Shown in pieces: positions 46,401 to 53,692 of a stretch of 64,000 nt of DNA. The DNA is from Sporocytophaga myxococcoides DSM 11118 (GTDB lineage Bacteria > Bacteroidota > Bacteroidia > Cytophagales > Cytophagaceae). Position numbers and translations under genes: made by a program. How positions within the stretch are numbered: position 1 is the stretch's first letter; every line of letters starts with the position of its first letter. The notes beneath the pieces are model-generated. The model searched no databases. It was not told where the DNA came from and worked only from the letters and a program-made list of their open reading frames with translations. The DNA is taken from positions 1 to 64,000 of the forward strand of contig NZ_AUFX01000018.1 in NCBI RefSeq assembly GCF_000426725.1. The letters run 5' to 3'.

Positions 46401-48832
46401 CTGGAATCATCTGGACAACTGATGGATCCGGAAAGTTCAGTCCATCAGCTTCTTCACTGATAGCCACATATATCCCAGGATTAAGTGATATCAAAGCTGG
46501 AGGGGTAACATTAAGGTTGAAAGTAAACGGAATGTCTAAGTGCGGAGGTGTTACAAGACTTAAACATATATCTATCAATCCAAAACCTACATTATATGCA
46601 GGTCCTGACATAAGAATTTGTGAGAAAACAGAGGAAATAAAGTTAGCAGGTTCAGCAACTAATTATACCAGTATAAACTGGACAAGCAGTGGTATAGGTA
46701 GCTTCGTAAATGGGAATCAACTTTCAACTGTTTACAAGACGGACCCTACTGATTTTGATGCCCAGGCAATAAATCTTATAATGGAAGTACAAGGAAAACC
46801 TGGTTGTAGACCAGTTCAGGATCAACTTACTGTCAGATTCAATCCCCAACCAACGGTTATTGCAGGACCATCTCAAAACTTCTGTTTTGATGCCCCGGAA
46901 ATAACACTTAACGGGCAAGTTAAAAATGGAGGAAAAATAGAATGGTCCAGCACAGGGTCCGGTATATTTCTTCCAGGAAAATATCACCTGAACACAAAGT
47001 ACATACCTTCATTGGAAGATCGCATTTCAGGTTCTGTTAAACTTTCAATAAAAAACATAGAAGTGACATTGTGTAAAGCTGATGAAGATACCCTTGAAAT
47101 TACATTTATGCCAAAACCAGTTGCTGACCCTGGTCCGGCTATTATTTGTGATATAACTAACGGTGCAAAACTAAATGGTAAATTCCAGAATGCTACTGGT
47201 GTATTCTGGACATCAGAAGGAAGTGGAACATTCTCTCCAGATCCTAAAGATCCTGCAGCAACTTATTATCCTTCATTGCAGGATAAACAGAAAGGTTCGA
47301 TTCATCTGAACTTGACAACTACTGGAAATGGCGTATGTAATGAAACTGTTGCTATGACAACGCTCATTATTGAGCCAAAACCCACAGCAGATGCAGGAAA
47401 AGATCTTGATGTCTGTATGTCAAGCACCCCAACAATTACCGCAAACCTGACAGGTGATGTATCTTATGAATGGTACAATCTCAATGGAGTATTAATGGGA
47501 TCAGGTGCAAACATAATGCTTCCAAACCTTGATCGTGATACAACACTTGTATTAAGAGTATTCGACAGCAGACCATGTGATCAGTTCGATACAGTTACGG
47601 TAAGAGTATTTACCCCTCCTACTATTGGAATGCCGGCTGATACATGTTTTGATCAACCTCTGTATGTTGCCGCAAAATTAAGAGATATCCCTCTCGTTAC
47701 CGGTCAATACATCTGGTCTCAGGATGGAAAACTTATGCCGAATCAGGTATTACCGATCCTTAGTGTACCAAGACCTGGAGAATACACTGTTACCTATGCT
47801 TTTGGCAATTGCTCTGTTTCTAAGAAAATTAAAATTAATCCATTACCAGTGTTAATGGGTTCAGATAAGATTGCCTGTGAAAATCGTAGTACTGTTCTAA
47901 GCATCACTTCTACCCTGCCATCATCCAATTACCAATGGTCAGGACCGGGGGTTAATGCAACAACCACCGGAGGCAACCTTGGAATAATCGTACCATTAGA
48001 TACCAATTTCTATCAGGTAAGTGTTACTACCAACGATGGATGTAAAGCAAGTCACGACATAAGAGTTATTGGAGTCCCATCACCAATATTCAGCATAAAA
48101 GACTCTGCTTTCTGTTCAAATAAAACAGCAATGTTTGTTGCGAGACCTACCAATATCAGTAATATTGATTCTCTGCCAGTAACTTATGAGTGGATGAAAA
48201 ACGGAGTATCAATGAACAACAGTAATGATTCACTTCTAATTAATTCTGAAGGCGCTTATGCTGTTAAAGTTACAATTGGAGAGTGTGATACTTTGCTGAC
48301 AACAAAAATCAAATTGAATGAAGTACCAAATCCAAGGTTACCGAAAGAACTTGATTTGTGTATGGATAACAAAGAAGTCATCAAACTGGATGCTGGACCT
48401 GGACTCATATATAAATGGACCGGCGATGCGCAGGTTGATAATGATACAACAAGAATACTGTTTGCTACAGATTCAGGATTCTATAAAGTACGTGTGATCA
48501 ACCAATATCAATGTGAAAAAGAGGATTCTACATCTATCAAAGATATTTGTCCTCCAAGATTATATGTTCCAACTGGACTTGATCCAAGTACTGAAGGTAA
48601 ATCAACTCTAGATATATTTGGTAAGTATTACACCAACTTCCAGATTACAATATTTAATCGCTGGGGAGAAGTAATCTTTATGTCAAATGATCCGAAAGCA
48701 GTATGGGACGGTACATACAGAGGTGAAGTGATGCCGATAGGAGTTTATAACTACATTGTAACATATGAAGGCCTGAATGAAAAATATAAAGGTCCATACA
48801 AAGTAAAAGGTGCAGTTACTGTAGTAAGATAA
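37475..48832 (+). CDS. Giant SprB-like repeat adhesin with CHU_C domain
   Basis: A 3785-residue surface protein. Residues 1-26 are a signal sequence and about 27-470 a unique N-terminal region. About 472-3300 consists of 32 repeats of roughly 88 residues, each with VxAGPDQxVC, then LxGxVxxAxGxxWSxxGxGxF, then LNAxYxPSxxE and TLTxxGNGxC. The two Cys of each unit probably form a disulfide. After four Ig-like segments comes a T9SS type B/CHU_C domain (about 3700-3785: FQITIFNRWGEVIF, WDGTYRGEVMPIGVYNY). It is expected to be T9SS-exported and to serve in adhesion or gliding. The PorP/SprF and PorE-like genes sit next to it. Confidence 0.9.
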   Translation: MGLTYTKTKIFILSMCLSICFKTYSEGTRQLMPTSSSNGYVQIFDLNTLSRPFATFNAPEDYRLNIQVCNPGEKIYMGFKQTNDDVYFRLMDESNTAVPIPGLTPVAGTTNTYRLPKSGAGYIDTYDKAYNGPSQIVGAGGYNALEFTPPGPGNYHIEFNPISSTTPRPEKRIFTYFDITVANPTTNKIQTGRLWSKAWDFTTNAGNNPFVTTMYVYAKDSIITSLNFNGIQPFGFSISANSTGTTKTGNAEYDRQSKIGNYTYPEYKLFLTEPDTNCFPVGKFGSLTQDPKITGCDPNNRCIEVYTDKTGTVEILFEFNGQAGYQKNTSDILFNTTVKAGYNCLPWNTKDGLGNVVPANKTFDITVNYFNGLTHLPLYDVENHRNGYIVELYAPKKPGAGKPKLYWDDSKIIAGATLDGTVNLTGCTGGCHKWRDRGYNECVPTCPESINTWWYANVIEKKLNYTVQNVTVDAESRNAPLAPNDTTVCADITTFILSGKITGATGGKWSGGNGSFSNVNDLNAGYTPTAAEKTGGMVKLLLTSNPTSGCPSVTDTMRIFFTPLPTANAGPTSNICSNTTTVQLNGVVTNASKVTWTGGNGNFIPNRNKINPVYTPTKAELESGSIELTLTATSTGSCAPVSSKTKIVVAPTSVADAGKDTTVCSNNAVILLKGSIKGGTTGKWTGGSGTFLPDANTLNATYIPGKGELGSANIVLNLTPDNNPCGIVSDQMIIYLTKPPRVEAGPDKELCKKDIIQLNGFVEGPTGIIWSSEGTGIFKPSATSLNATYEPSSADTAKASIKLYLSSTGNGICNPVKDSLTVKFRPSPKIHVNNSLIACENNPNVALSATISGASGILWSSVNNGTFTPSASHLNVTYIPSSKDLADHLAIINVTSVGNDFNCSSSTEKILVLIDPVQTVDAGPAQTVCANNANITLKGTATLGTSVTWSGGNGIFTPSKDSLNTVYTPTPSEIASGKLKLTLTAQKTSCLPVSDDVEITFTPGPVVEAGPSQSVCENNANVTLNGTVSFGAGIWTGGNGTYSPNNTSLLTTYTPSATEIAAGFAKLYLTSSNNGNCKSETDSLEITIIKAPVVTTSNSINICKNNPTIDLDGKVTLPAKGGVWSGGKGVFSPNANTIKSIYTPTADEVNSGSLKLTLSSTDNGLCNSSFAYLDITFTPSPTVDAGPGQDICSNTAGIQLSGSKTVAGGIVWSGGNGKFTPDATAINAVYSPSVAEVIAGSVTLTIVTTNNGNCNPVSDNVTFNLLPAPEVNAGPDQFVCGTETAIVFNFGTFKNATGTVWSTNGNGSFVPSNSIINATYNITASDKSKGSVTFTLATTGTGVCPPVSDDMVVTFTTVPVIDAGPDQFICTNDLPIRLNAIGSRSTWTGGSGTFTPDNKTLNAIYTPSPSELLAGVVNLTVTTDAVGSCPPVSDAVTFRIPKGPEIEAGPDQTVCGNSPNVSLNGKVGNAKGALWSTNGTGSFLPDRSNLTATYVPSSADTSAGSVILTLTSLGNDTCSLVSDRLTVTFKDAVVIDAGPEQTLCANVSGIQLHGVVLNASGATWSGGSGTYTPNATTLNATYVPSVAEVNAKKIVLTLTSVSDGICPPLSDKVTFILQDAPQVEAGPDQTICANTSFIKLDGTFSNAGGIIWKSSGSGTFAPDASQKDGNYYVSSQDTVIKKITLTITTTGNGVCNPAEDKMTLTITPIPTVDAGTDQELCENVTSVILSGKINVATGGSWTSTGSGTFSSNGINAVYKPSAADLKKGILTFTLTSTGNGACAPGKDAMTVNFTPMPKANAGSDFTICENSSSITLNGTIESATGGTWSTSGDGTFGDRNNVNTTYNLGGGDISKGNVSLTLKSIGNGACPEAVSSINVTILSLPKVNAGPDQTVCADVSEVSLSGTISNYSSALWISQGTGIFLPNSSDLNAKYKPSAEDIAAKQIKITLQGVGNAPCATLTDEMLINITPLVTANAGPDQKVCSDVTGVQLAGNVTTAAGQQWSTTGTGTFSPDANALNPVYTPSKTDKEAGKVTFKILTTGNGTCNAVTDFADVSFTPAPTVKAGPDLEICEDVTSVNLNGVVTIATGGTWSTSGDGGFSPTANQLSNSYLIGNADKTPGSVIKLILTTSGNGLCQPARDTLNLTVKPLSIVNAGDDQIACEDVAGINLSGTVLNASGGLWKSSGAGTFSPNASTLNATYIPSAAERASGKVQLTLTATGTGVCNPLSDVMEVKFEKTPVVNAGPDINVCADIGAVQLSASFTNATGVKWNTSGDGNFSPDNITHNPMYLIGTNDSINKKVFITVTSTGNGNCSAVSDQMILTISPIPSIDAGPDIVACSDVTSIQLNGKVKVASSGYWISTGSGTFSPSPDSPTALYLPSAADKLTTTYLILNTAGNGSCNFYSDTLILKFDPNPKVFAGPDRTVCSTDLPIQLEGSGNNATWTSPGGGVFLPDATVSNGTYMPTTSEIAAKTVTLTLSSPASGMCPATADQVTFAIIPGPIVDAGSITSICNTMTSIALAGNVTNGNVIWSTTGKGTFQNSNAASTTYNIDADDKLAGVVTLILSSDGNGICNSIGDTLNLTFDPEAIADAGFNQSLCADVAAFQLSGTAKNYSSIQWSTAGTGSLNNVTTLTPDYTPSVAERNNHSTVKVTMKVNGLGNCPPVTKDVLLSLTPAPTANPGLDTIVCSNSQTIPLKATITIAGGAIWSTSGTGTFAPGAQSLTASYIPSENDKSSTVTLTLKTTDNGTCGQVSKDKKIDFVKMPEADAGLDDTICVNSATGIALNGIVKSVTGSGVWSAMGTGSFSAPTTTLINTYSPSNEEKQAGSFILALKTTGNSVCPEVADYKSVTIQYLPEANAGLDQNVCADIPGIKLNGKLTRALSGEWTTNGDGTFSPDKFSLNASYIPGAIDRTKTGIILSLTTKDNGKCAPSTDPLDITFIPLPDGNAGNDTTVCEDSPAVSLNGTVTNSSGIIWTTDGSGKFSPSASSLIATYIPGLSDIKAGGVTLRLKVNGMSKCGGVTRLKHISINPKPTLYAGPDIRICEKTEEIKLAGSATNYTSINWTSSGIGSFVNGNQLSTVYKTDPTDFDAQAINLIMEVQGKPGCRPVQDQLTVRFNPQPTVIAGPSQNFCFDAPEITLNGQVKNGGKIEWSSTGSGIFLPGKYHLNTKYIPSLEDRISGSVKLSIKNIEVTLCKADEDTLEITFMPKPVADPGPAIICDITNGAKLNGKFQNATGVFWTSEGSGTFSPDPKDPAATYYPSLQDKQKGSIHLNLTTTGNGVCNETVAMTTLIIEPKPTADAGKDLDVCMSSTPTITANLTGDVSYEWYNLNGVLMGSGANIMLPNLDRDTTLVLRVFDSRPCDQFDTVTVRVFTPPTIGMPADTCFDQPLYVAAKLRDIPLVTGQYIWSQDGKLMPNQVLPILSVPRPGEYTVTYAFGNCSVSKKIKINPLPVLMGSDKIACENRSTVLSITSTLPSSNYQWSGPGVNATTTGGNLGIIVPLDTNFYQVSVTTNDGCKASHDIRVIGVPSPIFSIKDSAFCSNKTAMFVARPTNISNIDSLPVTYEWMKNGVSMNNSNDSLLINSEGAYAVKVTIGECDTLLTTKIKLNEVPNPRLPKELDLCMDNKEVIKLDAGPGLIYKWTGDAQVDNDTTRILFATDSGFYKVRVINQYQCEKEDSTSIKDICPPRLYVPTGLDPSTEGKSTLDIFGKYYTNFQITIFNRWGEVIFMSNDPKAVWDGTYRGEVMPIGVYNYIVTYEGLNEKYKGPYKVKGAVTVVR
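38888..47380 (+). repeat. 32 coding repeats of about 265 bp in the giant adhesin
   Basis: I count 32 units from the VDAE unit at 38888 to the ADPG unit ending near 47380; the mean length is about 265 bp. The protein pattern is well kept, but the DNA of neighbouring units differs at many codons, so the array is old rather than recently expanded. Units 11 and 23 are a few residues shorter in the WTGGSGTF region. Confidence 0.85.
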
Positions 48833-48854
48833 CCGAAACATACTGACCGATAAT

Positions 48855-48887
48855 AAAAAAGACTGCATACTTCATGCAGTCTTTTTT
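48855..48887 (+). terminator. Terminator after the giant adhesin, abutting the next ATG
   Basis: A perfect 14-bp stem AAAAAAGACTGCAT/ATGCAGTCTTTTTT with an ACTTC loop. Its T run ends at 48887 and the ATG of the next open frame is at 48888, so the hairpin replaces that gene's ribosome-binding site. Confidence 0.88.
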
Positions 48888-49670
48888 ATGCGTAAAAAAC
48901 ATTTTAACTTCTTAAAAATTTTTAATAGGTTTAGCAGTTATAAAGAGATAAAACAGTCTCAGGCTTTGAAATTAGTTCATTTATTAATTTTTATCCTTTT
49001 CTTTTCAGGACTTCGGGAAGGTTTTGGTCAAACCCAGGGAGACTATCTCATCAATGGTCGCTTGGTAGACAGCGTTGATTCAAAGGGCATTTCAGACGCC
49101 CTTATTATTAATAAAAGTACAAACAAAGTTGAAATTTCTGATAAAAGTGGGTACTTCTACTTCAATGCATCTCTCAACGATACGATCGTTATTTACATTC
49201 TGGGGTATCGTACCAAAATATTTCCATTGCATAAGGAAATGACCACCAGGCAAATGAATGCCATCAGACTTGTCCCCGACATTGAACAATTAAAAAGTGT
49301 GGAAGTAATAGGGAAAAGTGAGCCTAGACAGAAATACAGATACCCTAATAATCAGGAGCCTGCCACCATTATGAATCCTATTACCTTTTTATATGAACGA
49401 TATAGCAAAAAGTATCATCAGTATGAAAAGGTAGCAGAGCTTCAAAAAGCCAAATATTACGAACAACTCAAAGAATATCGTCTTAACCGGTTATTTATTA
49501 TGGATGTTACCGGAGTTAAAGAAGAAGATGTTGACGATTTTATAAGTAAATGTAATTTTGGAAGAGAGTTTATCGAAACAGCTTCTGATTATGAACTGAT
49601 TGTGATGATCAGGAAAAATTATGAATGGTATAAAAAATCCAAATCAGGAAATAAGAGGAGTATATATTAG
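48888..49670 (+). CDS. CarboxypepD_reg-like exported protein
   Basis: A 260-residue protein. An unusually long N-terminal region precedes a hydrophobic segment (about 30-45, LVHLLIFILFFSG), followed by GYFYFNASLNDTIVIYILGY within a carboxypeptidase-regulatory-like beta domain (50-130). The C-terminal half (YRLNRLFIMDVTGVKEEDVD, FIETASDYELIVMIRKNYEW) is helical and conserved in Bacteroidota hypothetical proteins. The predicted ATG follows the adhesin terminator without space for a normal leader; no other Met lies before residue 80, so the true start is uncertain. Confidence 0.7.
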   Translation: MRKKHFNFLKIFNRFSSYKEIKQSQALKLVHLLIFILFFSGLREGFGQTQGDYLINGRLVDSVDSKGISDALIINKSTNKVEISDKSGYFYFNASLNDTIVIYILGYRTKIFPLHKEMTTRQMNAIRLVPDIEQLKSVEVIGKSEPRQKYRYPNNQEPATIMNPITFLYERYSKKYHQYEKVAELQKAKYYEQLKEYRLNRLFIMDVTGVKEEDVDDFISKCNFGREFIETASDYELIVMIRKNYEWYKKSKSGNKRSIY

Positions 49671-49694
49671 GCAGAAGTTTGCATATATCGAAAC

Positions 49695-49706
49695 ATTTAA
49701 ATATAT
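49695..49706. promoter_or_regulatory. Candidate ArsR operator upstream of the arsR-like gene
   Basis: ATTTAAATATAT lies 20 bp before the ATG of the ArsR gene. A near-identical word (ATTCAAATATAT) recurs in the palindrome before the thioredoxin gene. ArsR proteins typically bind AT-rich palindromes overlapping their own promoter, so autoregulation is plausible. Confidence 0.4.
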
Positions 49707-49726
49707 TTATATAACAATTAGTCAGG

Positions 49727-50020
49727 ATGGCAATTAAACCGGATGATCGCATAAAACAGATTGAAAAAATGGCCAAAGCCCTGGGTGACAAAAACAGACT
49801 TGTTATCCTACAGACAATTGCAGAAAAAGGATGTGTAAATTGTACCGAATTCACTGAAGTCATAAACCTGGCTCAGCCTTCAGTCTCTCATCACATCAAA
49901 ATTTTAGTGGATTCCGGTCTGATAAACTCTGATAAAGAAGGTCGATTTGTTAAATTATGTATCAACAGAGAAAACATCGAAGAATTCAATGCATTTTTAA
50001 ACGACATTAACAAATTCTGA
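49727..50020 (+). CDS. ArsR-family transcriptional repressor with CxxC
   Basis: A 97-residue winged-helix regulator of the ArsR/SmtB type. The recognition region is INLAQPSVSHHIKILVDSGL, followed by the wing DKEGRFVKLCI. In the helix where ArsR carries the CVC metal-binding pair this protein has EKGCVNCTEF, a CxxC. That suggests sensing of a thiophilic metal or a thiol/disulfide change. The neighbouring thioredoxin gene, 66 bp downstream, is a likely target. Confidence 0.85.
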   Translation: MAIKPDDRIKQIEKMAKALGDKNRLVILQTIAEKGCVNCTEFTEVINLAQPSVSHHIKILVDSGLINSDKEGRFVKLCINRENIEEFNAFLNDINKF

Positions 50021-50042
50021 CTTTTTTTGATTTGTCATATTG

Positions 50043-50058
50043 ATATATTCAAATATAT
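50043..50058. promoter_or_regulatory. Candidate ArsR operator upstream of trxA
   Basis: ATATATTCAAATATAT contains inverted 7-bp arms ATATATT/AATATAT with a 2-bp centre. It lies 28 bp before the trxA ATG and shares its right half with the site before the ArsR gene, consistent with one repressor controlling both. Confidence 0.45.
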
Positions 50059-50086
50059 AAAACATTCAATTTAAACAGTTAAACTT

Positions 50087-50422
50087 ATGGAAAACGGAAC
50101 TAAATACCTCGAATTGACAGATGGAACTTTCGATACCGAAGTGATAAAAACATCTACCCCAGTGCTTGTTGATTTTAGTGCAGAATGGTGTGGACCTTGT
50201 AAAATGATGGGACCGGTTATTGAGGACCTGGCAAATGAATATGCGGGAAAGGCAAAGATTACCAAAATTGATGTGGATGTTAATCCTCTAACAACATCCA
50301 AGTACGGAGTGCGCAGTCTTCCTACCCTGTTAATTTTTAAAGATGGAAATGTCGTAGATAAGATTATTGGAGCTGTTCCCAAAAAAGTCATTACTGAAAA
50401 ATTAAGTGCATATCTTAATTAA
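50087..50422 (+). CDS. trxA: Thioredoxin
   Basis: A 111-residue thioredoxin. The active site is FSAEWCGPCKMMGPVIEDLA, with the classic WCGPCK, the buried Asp before it (LVDFSAEW), and the cis-proline loop RSLPTLLIFKDG. It reduces disulfides of cytoplasmic proteins using thioredoxin reductase. The gene follows an ArsR regulator and has an operator-like palindrome and its own terminator, so it is probably the inducible thioredoxin of the pair. Confidence 0.95.
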   Translation: MENGTKYLELTDGTFDTEVIKTSTPVLVDFSAEWCGPCKMMGPVIEDLANEYAGKAKITKIDVDVNPLTTSKYGVRSLPTLLIFKDGNVVDKIIGAVPKKVITEKLSAYLN

Positions 50423-50431
50423 GTTCAGAAG

Positions 50432-50458
50432 AAAGGCCGGTCAGTCCCCGGCCTTTTT
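50432..50458 (+). terminator. Rho-independent terminator after trxA
   Basis: A 9-bp stem AAAGGCCGG/CCGGCCTTT with a 7-nt loop is followed by TT. It starts 10 bp past the thioredoxin stop. Confidence 0.85.
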
Positions 50459-50645
50459 ACTTCAGCAACATTTTTGAGCAAGTGCAACAAGATTATACTC
50501 TTGCTCAAACTGTTGCTTTTTTATACCTGGTAAGTGAATCTCCATTCCTTTTCAAAATTTAATTTCTACTCTTTCCCTTAAAACCCCATCAGAAACCAAC
50601 CTTATTTACTGCTTGTTTTTATTTTAGGAAGCTGGAGTAAGGATT

Positions 50646-52400
50646 ATGTACAGGGTAAATAAGGAGCTTGCCGAGATCTTTGAGTCAATAGGCAGCATAT
50701 ATGAATTTAAAGGGCCTAAAGAACGATTCAGGTCTATAGCCTATCACAATGCAGCCAGAATAATCAATGACCTTCCCGAAGATATCAGAGATCATATTCA
50801 GGACGGAAAATTTATTAAGACCTATGGTATTGGTAAAAGCATTGAAGAGAAAATCTTTGAGTTTCTTAAAACTAATCAAGTCAGCTTATTTAATGATCTG
50901 CAAAAGGAAGTTCCTAAAGACTTTCTGACACTAATGAAAGTTCAGGGATTGGGTCCCGAGACATTAAAAAGGTTTTATTATGATCTTAACTTAAGTACCA
51001 AAGAGCAAATCATAGAAGCCCTTCAGGATGGCAGAATCTTGCAGCTTAAAGGTTTTCAAAAAAAGAAGGTAAATAATATTTTATCTTCTTTACTTAAGAA
51101 AACTGAAGCAGAGCAGCGACTCTCACTTTGGGATGCTCAGGAAATCAGTACAAGCATTATAAAAATGCTCAATACCATTCCACAGATTCAATTGATCGAT
51201 ATCGCAGGAAGCCTTCGCAGGCAAAAGGAAACTGTTGGTGACATTGACCTTTTGATTGCGGCAAAAGCCAAAGACCGCAAAGCTATCATCAGGCATTTTG
51301 TATCTCTTGATGAAGTTGAAAACCTTTATGCGGAAGGCGATACCAAAGCCAGTGTATATTTCAAATCTTTTAAACGTCAGGTAGACATAAGAATAGTAAC
51401 GGAAGACCAATGGGGTGCAGCGCTGCAATATTTTACTGGTTCAAAGGCTCATAACATTCACCTCCGAAAACTTGCCATTGAAAAAGGATATAAGATAAAT
51501 GAATATGGACTTTTTACTGTAGAGGAAAATAAAAAGATTGCCGGAGAAAATGAAGAAGATATTTATCATGCCTTGGGTCTTGAATGGATGCCTCCTGAGA
51601 TGCGCGAGGATACTGGTGAAATTGAACTTGCTTCTGAAGGGTTGATACCTCAGCTCATCACAATGGAGGATATAAAAGGCGATATGCATACACATTCGAA
51701 ATGGTCAGATGGACACAGCTCCATTGAAGAAATTGCAGACTATATTTCCTCTAACCAAAAATATGACTACATCGTCATTACGGATCATTCCAAATCCCAA
51801 ATAATTGCGGGAGGAATGGAGGAGGATAAATTTATAGAACAGTTAAAAGAGATTAAAAAGGTAAACAAGAAGATTGGCAAAGACCTTATAAAGTCAGGTA
51901 CTGAAGTGGATATACTGCCTGATGGTTCTTTGGATTTATCTGATTCACTATTACAGACGCTTGATTGGGTTGTAGCTTCAATTCATTCCCATTTTAACCA
52001 GGACAATACAGAAAGAATTATTAAAGCCTGTCATAATCCATACGTATGCGCAATAGGCCATCCGACAGGAAGAGTACTTGGAGCCAGAGAAGGCTATATA
52101 GTTGATATGGAAAGAATCCTGGATGTTGCGGCTTATACAGGGACTGCACTAGAAATAAATGCCCACAGCCATCGCATGGATATTAATGATCGTTGGGCTA
52201 AAAGAGCTATTGAGAAAGGCGTAAAGCTTGTTATAGGCACCGACAGCCATAATACAGGAAATTACAGCTTTATGAAACTGGGAGTTGCTATAGCGAGAAG
52301 AGCATGGTGTACGAAAGACAACATCTTAAATACATCAGATTGGGCAAAGATAGAAGTGTTTAAGAAGAGGAAACTAGAGAAGATTTATGTGCTGCATTAA
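50646..52400 (+). CDS. polX: DNA polymerase X with PHP exonuclease domain
   Basis: A 584-residue PolX, the usual length for the bacterial family. It begins with a helix-hairpin-helix region (about 1-150: GPKERFRSIAYHNAARIIND, MKVQGLGPETLKRFYYDL). It continues with the polymerase X palm (about 180-300: AGSLRRQKETVGDIDLLIAA, two catalytic Asp; RQVDIRI, the third) and a PHP nuclease (about 340-575: KGDMHTHSKWSDG, VITDHSKS, GTEVDILPDG, GHPTGRVLG, GTDSHN). It fills short gaps and removes 3' ends in base excision repair. Confidence 0.93.
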   Translation: MYRVNKELAEIFESIGSIYEFKGPKERFRSIAYHNAARIINDLPEDIRDHIQDGKFIKTYGIGKSIEEKIFEFLKTNQVSLFNDLQKEVPKDFLTLMKVQGLGPETLKRFYYDLNLSTKEQIIEALQDGRILQLKGFQKKKVNNILSSLLKKTEAEQRLSLWDAQEISTSIIKMLNTIPQIQLIDIAGSLRRQKETVGDIDLLIAAKAKDRKAIIRHFVSLDEVENLYAEGDTKASVYFKSFKRQVDIRIVTEDQWGAALQYFTGSKAHNIHLRKLAIEKGYKINEYGLFTVEENKKIAGENEEDIYHALGLEWMPPEMREDTGEIELASEGLIPQLITMEDIKGDMHTHSKWSDGHSSIEEIADYISSNQKYDYIVITDHSKSQIIAGGMEEDKFIEQLKEIKKVNKKIGKDLIKSGTEVDILPDGSLDLSDSLLQTLDWVVASIHSHFNQDNTERIIKACHNPYVCAIGHPTGRVLGAREGYIVDMERILDVAAYTGTALEINAHSHRMDINDRWAKRAIEKGVKLVIGTDSHNTGNYSFMKLGVAIARRAWCTKDNILNTSDWAKIEVFKKRKLEKIYVLH

Positions 52401-52550
52401 CTACTGTAAATCTCTTTTAGGGAGATATACTTGGCTTTTACCATTTTAAAACATATCCCCACTACAGTATAACTGACAAATATGAATGAACCACCTTTTA
52501 TCCTATTTTATGCGCACTGCTACTTCTATGTAATTCAAATAAGAACTTCT

Positions 52551-53534
52551 TTAATACGTCACCATTTGCTTATTATATTTATTCCTGTAATCTATAGGAG
52601 TCATACCTGTAATCTTTCTGAACACATCCCTGAAGGCCTTGGAATCCGTATATCCTACATCGAACATGATTTCACTGATATTCTTTCGTGTTGATTCGAG
52701 GTTCTTTTTTGCAGCTTCAATCTTTACTCTTTGAATATATTCTGTAATAGTATTGCTGGTTGCTTTCTTAAACCTACGTTCAAAGCTCCTTCTTCCTACC
52801 GCAAACAAATCAGACAACTGATCAACGGAGATCTTCTCCTGAAAATTGGATTCTATAAACTCTTGTGCCTTCTTTACAGGCTCATCTTCATGTTCTTTCT
52901 GCCCTCTGAACATAACAAATGAAGACTGACTATAACGGTCAATCTCTATCTCAAAATATTTGGCAGCAAGTATGGAAAGTTCTCTGTCTGTATATTTTTC
53001 AAGTAAGTATATAAGTAAATTCCAGAATGAATTGGCTCCTCCGCTGCAATAGATACCCTTTTCATCAGTAATGATCTTTTCTGATACTAATATGGCTTCG
53101 GGAAACATCTGTCTGAATGCATGCTCGGCAAGCCAGTGTGTAGCACACTTCTTCCCATCCAGCAATCCTGTTGATGCCAGCAGAAAAGTCCCGACGCATA
53201 AACTTGCTACTTCTCCTCCATTATTATATTGTTTATTGATCCAAGGAAAAAAATCCTTATTGATATTTATAACTTGTGTCCAATCGCCATTAACAGCAGG
53301 AATAATAATCAAATCGGTTTTAAAGGAATCTTCAATAGTCAGATCAGGATGAACTCTGAAAAAAGAATCATAAACCTGAACTTCTTTGTCAATCCCAACC
53401 AACTGAACTTTAAACAACGGCTGTTTTCCTTTATTGATAAGAAACTCATTTGCCATTGTGAATGCCTTGAATGCTCCTTCAATGCAGCCTAGGGAAGCTG
53501 CTCCTTTCGGAACAAGAATTGATATGTGCTTCAT
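52551..53534 (-). CDS. GlxA-family AraC-type regulator with DJ-1/PfpI domain
   Basis: A 327-residue transcription regulator. The N-terminal 190 residues are a DJ-1/PfpI-like fold with the nucleophile-elbow cysteine in ASLCVGTFLLASTGLLDGK (near residue 115). The C-terminal 100 residues carry two AraC helix-turn-helix motifs (ISVDQLSDLFAVGRRSFERR, ISEIMFDVGYTDSKAFRDVF). Such regulators sense small molecules through the DJ-1 part. It is transcribed alone, and the target is unknown. Confidence 0.9.
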   Translation of the reverse strand: MKHISILVPKGAASLGCIEGAFKAFTMANEFLINKGKQPLFKVQLVGIDKEVQVYDSFFRVHPDLTIEDSFKTDLIIIPAVNGDWTQVININKDFFPWINKQYNNGGEVASLCVGTFLLASTGLLDGKKCATHWLAEHAFRQMFPEAILVSEKIITDEKGIYCSGGANSFWNLLIYLLEKYTDRELSILAAKYFEIEIDRYSQSSFVMFRGQKEHEDEPVKKAQEFIESNFQEKISVDQLSDLFAVGRRSFERRFKKATSNTITEYIQRVKIEAAKKNLESTRKNISEIMFDVGYTDSKAFRDVFRKITGMTPIDYRNKYNKQMVTY

Positions 53535-53692
53535 TAGAAAATATACCTGGAAACCTCTTGAAACAATTATTTCCTGATTTTAATTCTGAGAAAATTCGAA
53601 ATCAGGAAAAGAATATATTTCTTCTTTAGTAAACTTATGAAAAAAAAATGTCGCAAACAACCCGAGAACAACTGCTTTTCACTCAAATTGTA

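Noticed and set aside
37500-48800. Many minus-strand and other-frame open frames of 60-160 codons inside the giant adhesin gene
   Set aside because: They lie opposite or inside the repeats, recur with the repeat period and have no start context or family; they are shadows of the long reading frame.
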